From: an uncultured bacterium
GTDB lineage: Bacteria > Edwardsbacteria > AC1 > EtOH8
Direction of reading: 5' to 3'
DNA: 10,421 nt
Assembly: GCA_937958665.1 (NCBI GenBank)
Contig: CALGNM010000272.1
Location: 1 to 10,421 of the forward strand
Position 1 is the first letter of the stretch. Each line of letters starts with the position of its first letter. The notes under the pieces were generated by a model, which saw only the letters and a list, made by a program, of their open reading frames with translations, made no database searches and had not been told where the DNA came from. Of the stretch, positions 1-4,440 are shown piece after piece. Both the position numbers and the translations under genes were made by a program.

Positions 1-44
1 CACCGAGATCTACACTCTTTCCCTACACGACGCTCTTCCGATCT
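1..44 (+). other. Illumina TruSeq universal (P5) adapter remnant
   Basis: These 44 bases match, without mismatch, the 3' part of the TruSeq universal adapter, ending in the diagnostic GCTCTTCCGATCT. The first 14 bases of the 58-base adapter are missing. Genomic sequence starts at 45. This is library-construction sequence left in the assembly and has no biological role. The minus-strand gene that runs into it gains false C-terminal residues. Confidence 0.98.
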
Positions 45-250
45 AAGGCGCGCAACAACATCTTGGCGTGCTGGGGGGTGGTGACTATCCGGGAATAAAT
101 TTTGGCCTTGGGCACTCCCGGCAGGACCCTGGCGAAATCGATGATAAACTCCGAAGGAGAATGGGATATCAGGGCCAGATTGGAATAAATTCCCTCGGCC
201 TCCTTTTCGCCCAGCTCAATATTTATCTGATTCTGGGGGTTTGGTTCCAT
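45..250 (-). CDS. DUF3467 family protein, 3' end missing
   Basis: This is a small conserved protein of unknown function. About 68 genuine residues are present, with the family's conserved core: an INIEL segment, then AEGIYSNLA, a HSPSEF stretch, RVLPGVPKAK and a PQHAKMLLRAL end. DUF3467 proteins are usually around 100 residues, so the C-terminus is lost at the contig edge. The six residues that follow in frame (DRKSVV) are coded by the adapter. I chose the ATG at 250 for two reasons. The family homology begins just after it, and the strong upstream promoter would start transcription near 275, which excludes the in-frame ATG at 277. A GAAAGG element lies 9 bases upstream of the chosen start. 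The gene is divergent from the glycosyltransferase. The family assignment is from recalled motifs and the function is unknown. Confidence 0.85.
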
Positions 251-281
251 CGGACACAGCCTTTCGCTAAGATTCATACCC

Positions 282-310
282 ATTGTAACAGACCACCGGC
301 TATCTGTCAA
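282..310 (-). promoter_or_regulatory. Consensus sigma70 promoter for the DUF3467 gene, extended -10
   Basis: On the minus strand a perfect TTGACA (310-305) is followed after 17 bases by TACAAT (287-282, 5 of 6). A TGn extended -10 element directly precedes the -10 box. The predicted transcription start is near 275, giving a leader of about 24 bases that carries GAAAGG before the ATG at 250. The spacing and fit are close to ideal for a housekeeping sigma factor. Confidence 0.8.
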
Positions 311-360
311 GCCGCGGGGGATGGAGCCCGGCGCTCCGTGATTTTTGTGGGTTTTGGCAA

Positions 361-389
361 TGGACAAATCGCCAATTATGGGTTATAAT
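361..389 (+). promoter_or_regulatory. Sigma70 promoter for the glycosyltransferase operon
   Basis: TGGACA (361-366, 5 of 6 to consensus) is followed after exactly 17 bases by a perfect TATAAT (384-389). The predicted start of transcription is around 396, one or two bases before the ATG at 398. No Shine-Dalgarno sequence precedes that ATG; the nearest G-run, at 380-382, is 15 bases away. The transcript is therefore probably leaderless or nearly so. The promoter would drive the run of genes from 398 to 3250. Confidence 0.75.
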
Positions 390-397
390 AAAATGTT

Positions 398-1063
398 ATG
401 AAAGTGGCTGTAATAATACCGGCTTACAATGCAGCCGAATATCTGAATCAATTGCTGGCAGAGACCCTGAAACAGACTAATGCCCGGGATATTTTAGTAA
501 TCGATGACGGCTCCCACGATGCAACCCGGGCCATAGCGGAAAGTCGCGGAGTCAAATGCCTTTGCCATGCCCACAACCGCGGCAAGGGCATGACCTTGAG
601 AACCGGATTCGCCCAGGCCCTGGCGCGGGGTTACGATGCGGTGATAACCATGGATGCCGACGGTCAGCATGACCCCAAGTATATTCCAACGATGATTGAT
701 AATATAAAAACTGGACATTGGGACATTATCATTGGGTCTCGGAGAAATAATTTCGAAGAAATGTCCTTTGCCCGTTTTCTCAGCAACAGTGTCACCACCG
801 TGGTGGTATCGCTCCTGTCCGGGCGGAAGATCGAGGACAGTCAGTGCGGGTTCCGGTTTATTGGGCGTAAAGTTTTGGAGTCCCTGCCCCTTGAGACCAA
901 CGGCTATCAGATGGAATCGGAATTGTTGATCAAGGCCGGCCGGAGGGGTTTCAGGATCGGACATATCCCCATCAGGACCATAGCCTCGGACTCCAGCCAT
1001 ATCAAACACCTGCCGGATACCGCCAAATTCCTGGTCATGGCCGTAAAAACACTATGGGTATGA
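398..1063 (+). CDS. GT2 family glycosyltransferase, polyprenol-phosphate mannosyltransferase-like
   Basis: This 221-residue soluble enzyme probably moves a sugar from a nucleotide-sugar donor to a polyprenyl phosphate or similar acceptor at the inner face of the cytoplasmic membrane. The GT-A fold is clear: the N-terminal strand with IPAYN (7-11), DDGS (36-39) for the nucleotide, DADGQH (86-91) with the metal-binding aspartates, and DSQCGFR (147-153) in the acceptor region. It has the length of single-domain DPM1-like enzymes and lacks their C-terminal membrane segments. The start at 398 is firm because the first beta strand begins at residue 2. It heads the surE-pcm run, with its stop one base before the surE ATG. 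The family is certain; donor and acceptor cannot be read from the sequence. A role in cell-surface glycan or lipid glycosylation is inference. Confidence 0.9.
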   Translation: MKVAVIIPAYNAAEYLNQLLAETLKQTNARDILVIDDGSHDATRAIAESRGVKCLCHAHNRGKGMTLRTGFAQALARGYDAVITMDADGQHDPKYIPTMIDNIKTGHWDIIIGSRRNNFEEMSFARFLSNSVTTVVVSLLSGRKIEDSQCGFRFIGRKVLESLPLETNGYQMESELLIKAGRRGFRIGHIPIRTIASDSSHIKHLPDTAKFLVMAVKTLWV

Positions 1064-1064
1064 G

Positions 1065-1841
1065 ATGCAAATGAGAAAGAAGCCCCTGATCCTAATCACC
1101 AATGATGACGGCATAGACGCCTTGGGCATAAAGGCCCTGCGATCCAGCTTGGATAAGATGGCACGGACGGTTGTCTTTGCTCCCCTGTCCGAGAAGAGCG
1201 GGGCCAGCCATTCCTTCTCCCTGCGCAAACCGCTGGAGGTGGTATGGCGCAACCAGACCACCGTGGCGGTGGACGGCACCCCCACCGACTGCGTAATGTT
1301 GGCCATTCGCGGCCTGTTGCAGGAAAAACCTGATCTGGTGGTGTCCGGCATCAACCACGGGCCCAACCTGGGCGACGATGTCACCTATTCCGGCACGGTG
1401 GCCGGGGCCACCGAGGGAACACTGCTGGGCATCCCGTCCCTAGCCGTTTCCTGCCCCCCCTGGAACGGCTGTAATTTCCAAGCAGCTGCGATTTATGCCC
1501 GCAAAGTGGCGTCAATGGCGCTGAAGTACGGCCTGCCCAAGAATACCCTGCTGAACGTTAATGTTCCCAGCTTGCCAGCATCCAAGATCAAGGGCGTCAA
1601 GATCACAAAGCTGGGCAAGCGGATATACCGCGACGTGATAGTGGAGCAGAAGCATCCCGACGGCCGGCGGTATTTCATGATCGACGGGGCCGATCCGGAC
1701 TGGGAGCGCCAGCCCCGGACCGACTTTGAGGCCATCGAACAGAATTCCGTCTCCATAACCCCTTTCCATCTGGACTGGACAGACCATCGGGCCATCAGGC
1801 AGCTGGGAGGCTGGATTCGATTGATGAAAACGAACATCTGA
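1065..1841 (+). CDS. surE: 5'/3'-nucleotidase SurE
   Basis: SurE is a metal-dependent phosphatase that removes phosphate from nucleoside 5'- and 3'-monophosphates, and in some species from short polyphosphate, in the cytoplasm. The metal site is intact: NDDG at 13-16 gives D14 and D15, S45 lies in a SGASHS stretch, and N97 lies in SGINHGPNLG. The following DDVTYSGTVAGATEG segment is the usual active-site loop. Its 258 residues are the normal length. The start could be 1065 or the in-frame ATG at 1071. Both have weak ribosome sites, and translation is probably coupled to the glycosyltransferase gene that ends at 1063. The stop overlaps the GAGG ribosome site of pcm. The surE-pcm pairing is also known in Enterobacteria, which supports a shared stress or stationary-phase repair role. 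Confidence 0.97.
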   Translation: MQMRKKPLILITNDDGIDALGIKALRSSLDKMARTVVFAPLSEKSGASHSFSLRKPLEVVWRNQTTVAVDGTPTDCVMLAIRGLLQEKPDLVVSGINHGPNLGDDVTYSGTVAGATEGTLLGIPSLAVSCPPWNGCNFQAAAIYARKVASMALKYGLPKNTLLNVNVPSLPASKIKGVKITKLGKRIYRDVIVEQKHPDGRRYFMIDGADPDWERQPRTDFEAIEQNSVSITPFHLDWTDHRAIRQLGGWIRLMKTNI

Positions 1842-1850
1842 GGCGCCGCC

Positions 1851-2504
1851 ATGATGGATTACCGGGAAAACAGAGAGAGGATGGTGCAAGAACAGCTGAT
1901 GACCCGTGGCATCAACGACTCCAGGGTGTTGGCGGCCATGAGGAATGTTCCCCGCCATCTGTTCGTAGGGAAGGCCATGGAGCACAAGGCCTATTCCGAC
2001 AACCCCCTGCCCATCGGGGAGGGGCAGACCATCTCGCAGCCTTACATGGTGGCTATCATGAGCCAAGGCCTGGGGATACAGGGGGGGGAGAAGGTGTTGG
2101 AGATCGGCACCGGCTCAGGATACCAGGCAGCGGTGCTGGCGGAGATGGGGGCCAAGGTCTTCACCATCGAGCGGGTGGAGAGCCTTTTCATCAAAGCCCG
2201 CAGGCTGTTGGATGATCTGAAGCTGCACAGTGTGGCCATCAAATGCGGCGACGGAACAATCGGTTGGGCCGATCACGCCCCGTTTGACCGCATTATTGTC
2301 ACCGCCGGGGCCCCCGACCTGCCCAAGGCCTACTGGGACCAGCTGGCCGAGGGGGGGCGAATTGCCATCCCGATGGGCGATCGGCAGCTTCAATCCCTGG
2401 TTCTAATCGAAAAGATCGAGGGAAAGCCGATGCGCCGAGAGGTCTGCGGCTGCACCTTCGTTCCCTTGATCGGCAAATACGGATGGCAAGCCAATGGCGG
2501 ATAG
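1851..2504 (+). CDS. pcm: Protein-L-isoaspartate O-methyltransferase
   Basis: This enzyme methylates L-isoaspartyl residues, which form spontaneously from Asn and Asp in ageing proteins, using S-adenosylmethionine. That starts their conversion back to normal aspartate. The 217-residue protein has the TISQPYMVA segment (60-68) carrying the family's active-site serine, the SAM-binding motif I EIGTGSGYQ (84-92), an acidic residue closing the next strand in FTIERVE, and the C-terminal FVPLIGKYGW block. Length is typical. A GAGG at 1840-1843, seven bases before the ATG, overlaps the surE stop codon. The 3' end overlaps the next gene by 11 bases, so co-translation is likely. A run of eight G at 2081-2088 lies inside the frame without breaking it. 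Confidence 0.97.
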   Translation: MMDYRENRERMVQEQLMTRGINDSRVLAAMRNVPRHLFVGKAMEHKAYSDNPLPIGEGQTISQPYMVAIMSQGLGIQGGEKVLEIGTGSGYQAAVLAEMGAKVFTIERVESLFIKARRLLDDLKLHSVAIKCGDGTIGWADHAPFDRIIVTAGAPDLPKAYWDQLAEGGRIAIPMGDRQLQSLVLIEKIEGKPMRREVCGCTFVPLIGKYGWQANGG

Positions 2505-2991
2505 ACTCAGAATAGGAGTGATTGGAGCATCGACCTGCTCGGCCAAGCTGAACCGGATGGCTTATGAGGTGGGGCGGCTGATTGCCGAGAGCGGAGCTGT
2601 TTTGATCTGCGGGGGAATGGGAGGGGTGATGGCGGCCGCCTGCCGCGGCGCAGTCGAAGCCGGGGGGATGACGGTAGGCATCCTGCCAGGTTCGTCTGCC
2701 AGAGATGGCAATGGGAATCTGACCGTTCCGGTGGTTACCGGTATGGGCTATGCCCGGAACGCCATCGTAGTCCAGTCTTCGCAGGTGCTGATCGCTATCG
2801 GCGGCAAATATGGGACGCTATCCGAGCTGGCGTTCGCCGCGCAATTCAAGATACCGGTAGTGGGTCTTTCCACCTGGAAGATCCGGGCGCCGGTCAAACA
2901 TGTCAAGACTCCGGAGGAGGCGGCGAGGTTGGCGCTGAAGATGGCCAAATGCCATCAATTGTCAGGCAATAACAATGAAAAGCAGACTTAA
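2494..2991 (+). CDS. SLOG superfamily Rossmann protein, TIGR00725 type (LOG-like)
   Basis: This 165-residue protein has the Rossmann-like fold shared by LOG phosphoribohydrolases, lysine decarboxylase-like proteins and DprA. Visible parts are the first strand and glycine turn (RIGVIGAS, 6-13), ICGGMGGVMAAACRGA (38-53), which is the nucleotide-binding glycine loop, RNAIVV (88-93), and GGKYGTLSE (103-111). LOG enzymes that release the base from nucleoside monophosphates have PGGxGTxxE at that place; here the first residues read GGK rather than PGG, as expected of the TIGR00725 branch, whose function is not established. A nucleotide-binding or nucleotide-cleaving role is plausible, given surE upstream, but is inference. 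It overlaps pcm by 11 bases and the acylphosphatase gene by 17. The ribosome site is weak (GGATGG at about 2481-2486). Confidence 0.88.
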   Translation: MADRLRIGVIGASTCSAKLNRMAYEVGRLIAESGAVLICGGMGGVMAAACRGAVEAGGMTVGILPGSSARDGNGNLTVPVVTGMGYARNAIVVQSSQVLIAIGGKYGTLSELAFAAQFKIPVVGLSTWKIRAPVKHVKTPEEAARLALKMAKCHQLSGNNNEKQT

Positions 2992-3250
2992 GGCCATAAT
3001 TTACGGAGTGGTTCAGGGGGTTGGCTTCCGCTATTTTGTGCTGGGCCAAGCCCTGAAGGCTGCGATATCAGGATTCGTCCGGAATCTGCCGGACGGTACG
3101 GTGGAGATCGAGGCAGAGGGGGCGGAGGATGATTTGGACCAATTCATTGAGTCTATCAAGTCTGGCCCGCCCGGAGCGGTGGTGAAGGAGATCGAAATCG
3201 AACGGAAGAGATACACCGGGGAATACCGGGGGTTCAATATAAAACACTGA
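2975..3250 (+). CDS. acyP: Acylphosphatase
   Basis: Acylphosphatase hydrolyses carboxyl-phosphate bonds in small molecules such as acetyl phosphate, carbamoyl phosphate and 1,3-bisphosphoglycerate. The 91-residue protein has the normal length. The signature GVVQGVGFRYFV (11-22) includes the phosphate-binding arginine R19, and the second catalytic residue N37 lies in GFVRNLPDGTVEIEAEG. The start falls inside the preceding SLOG gene (17-base overlap), with an AGG about 8 bases upstream. It is the last gene of the 398-3250 run and is followed by 224 bases without a gene. No convincing terminator was found. Its position behind surE, pcm and a SLOG protein suggests a set of enzymes that clear damaged or wasteful metabolites and protein adducts. 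Confidence 0.96.
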   Translation: MKSRLKAIIYGVVQGVGFRYFVLGQALKAAISGFVRNLPDGTVEIEAEGAEDDLDQFIESIKSGPPGAVVKEIEIERKRYTGEYRGFNIKH

Positions 3251-3474
3251 CCCCTTTGTCTTTCCCCTTTTGACCAATGCCGGGGGGCTAAATAAACCAG
3301 GAAACCCCTCTTGCTCTCACCTTAGATAGTTGAGAATAAAATCGGACAAGGAAAGCCGGGATTCCCGATTTCCCGGGAATGACAAACAGCCTTAAGCGGA
3401 TTGCTTCATCAGAAAAGCAGCGAAGCCATATCCAATGATAAACAAAGAAAATATCAACTCATCAGGAGCTAACC
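3251..3474. other. Intergenic region between acyP and apt
   Basis: These 224 bases are the longest gene-free stretch in the window and look richer in A+T than the genes. They hold a dRS3-like inverted repeat at 3361-3380 and the AGGAG ribosome site of apt at 3464-3468. Promoter-like pieces exist but none is good. TTGACC (3270-3275) has only a poor -10 at 17 bases, and TAAAAT (3337-3342) lacks a -35 at a usual distance. A promoter for apt is expected here but I cannot fix it. I see no intrinsic terminator with a T-run, no riboswitch I recognise and no small ORF worth calling. Confidence 0.6.
3361..3380. repeat. dRS3-like 20-bp inverted repeat (ATTCCC-N8-GGGAAT)
   Basis: The sequence reads ATTCCC, eight bases, GGGAAT, with pairing arms of seven bases (ATTCCCG and CGGGAAT) around a six-base loop. 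It fits exactly the dRS3 consensus described from Neisseria, where such elements occur in many copies and serve as integration sites for filamentous phage. It is preceded by GCCGGG and followed by GAC. There is no T-run after it, so it is not a standard terminator. It is the only copy in the window, so whether it is repeated in this genome is unknown. Confidence 0.55.
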
Positions 3475-4002
3475 ATGCCCGAAAATCTTGAAAAATACAT
3501 TCGCGAAGTGCCGGACTTTCCCAAGCCGGGCATCGGCTTCAAGGATATTACCACCCTGCTGAAAGATGCCGAAGGTTTCAGATTGGCGGTAGACCAGCTG
3601 GCTGAGCAACTGACAGGAGTTGAGATAGATGCCGTAGCAGTGATCGAATCGCGCGGATTCACCTTCGGCTCGGCCCTAGCCTACAAGCTGGGCACCGGCC
3701 TGCTGCTGGTCCGCAAGCCCGGCAAACTTCCGGCCCGGACCATCAGGGAGGAGTACTCTCTGGAATATGGCACTGATGCCTTGGAGATTCACCAGGACGC
3801 GGTCGGCCGGGGACAGCGCATATTGATCGTGGACGACCTACTGGCTACCGGCGGCACTGCCTTGGCGGTGGCCAGGCTGGTGGAGCGTTCCGGCGGCAAG
3901 GTGGCGGGAGTGGCTTTTGTGGTCGAATTGGATTTCCTGAACGGCCGCCGCAAACTGGAGGGATATAAAATTATCTCCCTGGTGCATTACCAGAGCGAAT
4001 AA
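3475..4002 (+). CDS. apt: Adenine phosphoribosyltransferase
   Basis: Apt converts adenine and PRPP into AMP and pyrophosphate in purine salvage in the cytoplasm. The 175-residue protein has the usual length. The N-terminal DFPKPGIGFKDIT stretch is typical of bacterial Apt. ESRGF (58-62) and the flexible-loop region KPGKLPARTIREEY (81-94) follow, then the PRPP-binding signature VDDLLATGGT (119-128). AGGAG at 3464-3468, six bases before the ATG, fixes the start. The gene begins a new run after the 224-base gap, and its stop lies two bases before the next ATG. A link to SurE and the SLOG protein upstream is possible in nucleotide and base recycling, but the gap and new ribosome site suggest separate transcription. 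Confidence 0.97.
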   Translation: MPENLEKYIREVPDFPKPGIGFKDITTLLKDAEGFRLAVDQLAEQLTGVEIDAVAVIESRGFTFGSALAYKLGTGLLLVRKPGKLPARTIREEYSLEYGTDALEIHQDAVGRGQRILIVDDLLATGGTALAVARLVERSGGKVAGVAFVVELDFLNGRRKLEGYKIISLVHYQSE

Positions 4003-4004
4003 TC

Positions 4005-4391
4005 ATGCGGCATCTGCTTGCCATAGCCATCCTGTCGTCTGGTCTGGCCCTGAGCTCTTCCCTATGGGCGGGGGACGACGAACCCGACCCCCAGCCCGGC
4101 ATTTACCAAGAGTATTTCAGCCGGCTAATAGAGGAATGGCAACTTGACCAAATACGGGAGATTGCCCGTCAATGGGGCTTTGCCTCCATCGGGACCGACG
4201 GGGTCAGGATGAACCGAAGTTTTTGGGAGGAAAGGCTTAGCCTAATGGTGTGGCTGCCCCGGAGCAACCGCGGTCAGAGTTTGGAGCTGGAATACCATCT
4301 GCGGCCCCGCTTGCTGGTCCGGGGGGAGCTCGATCGACACTCGAGGGACAACAGCGCCTGGCTGGACTTCATTTTTCGGGCTGAATACTAA
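4005..4391 (+). CDS. Small secreted protein with a TamB-C-terminus-like end
   Basis: I do not recognise a named family for the whole protein. Its 128 residues begin with a signal peptide: a short basic start, a hydrophobic core at 4-20 and a likely cleavage after A22 (LWA before GDDE). There is no lipobox cysteine. The middle (about 34-60) is probably helical. The C-terminal third (about 78-128) alternates like beta strands. There, LELEYHLRPRLLVRGEL and a final IFRAEY resemble the last strands of TamB (DUF490) proteins, which end in similar YxLxPxLxVxGE and aromatic-terminal segments. It lies two bases after apt and 49 bases before the Omp85-type gene. By analogy with TamA-TamB it may assist that outer-membrane protein. 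That role is inference; the signal peptide is directly visible. Confidence 0.7.
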   Translation: MRHLLAIAILSSGLALSSSLWAGDDEPDPQPGIYQEYFSRLIEEWQLDQIREIARQWGFASIGTDGVRMNRSFWEERLSLMVWLPRSNRGQSLELEYHLRPRLLVRGELDRHSRDNSAWLDFIFRAEY

Positions 4392-4416
4392 AAAATCGAA
4401 TGTTCCTGCTGATATT

Positions 4417-4430
4417 CCGGCTATCGCCGG
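4417..4430 (+). other. Small hairpin just before the Omp85-type gene
   Basis: CCGGC and GCCGG form a five-base GC stem around TATC, ending ten bases before the ATG at 4441. No T-run follows, so it is unlikely to terminate transcription. No Shine-Dalgarno sequence lies between it and the start codon. It could affect translation initiation or be chance. Confidence 0.3.
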
Positions 4431-4440
4431 CTAAAAACAA

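Noticed and set aside
251-367. Longer N-terminus of the DUF3467 protein (start at 367 or 277)
   Set aside because: The extra residues do not look like the family, and the strong promoter at 282-310 lies inside that extension.
2081-2088. Run of eight G in pcm as a phase-variation tract
   Set aside because: The frame is intact, the gene is housekeeping, and similar G-runs occur by chance across this sequence (for example seven G near 2350).
3251-3330. Intrinsic terminator after acyP
   Set aside because: Only a weak GGGG/CCCC pairing across a long loop is possible, and no T-run follows.
3270-3342. Promoter for apt (TTGACC or TAAAAT pieces)
   Set aside because: Neither box has a fitting partner at 16-18 bases, so no promoter is called.
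3361-3380. The inverted repeat as a transcription terminator
   Set aside because: The stem is only seven base pairs and is followed by GACAAACAG rather than T residues. The fit to ATTCCC-N8-GGGAAT is the better explanation.
4363-4391. Promoter for the Omp85-type gene (TGGACT, 17 bases, TACTAA)
   Set aside because: The match to consensus is only 4 of 6 and 3 of 6, and it lies largely inside the preceding coding sequence.
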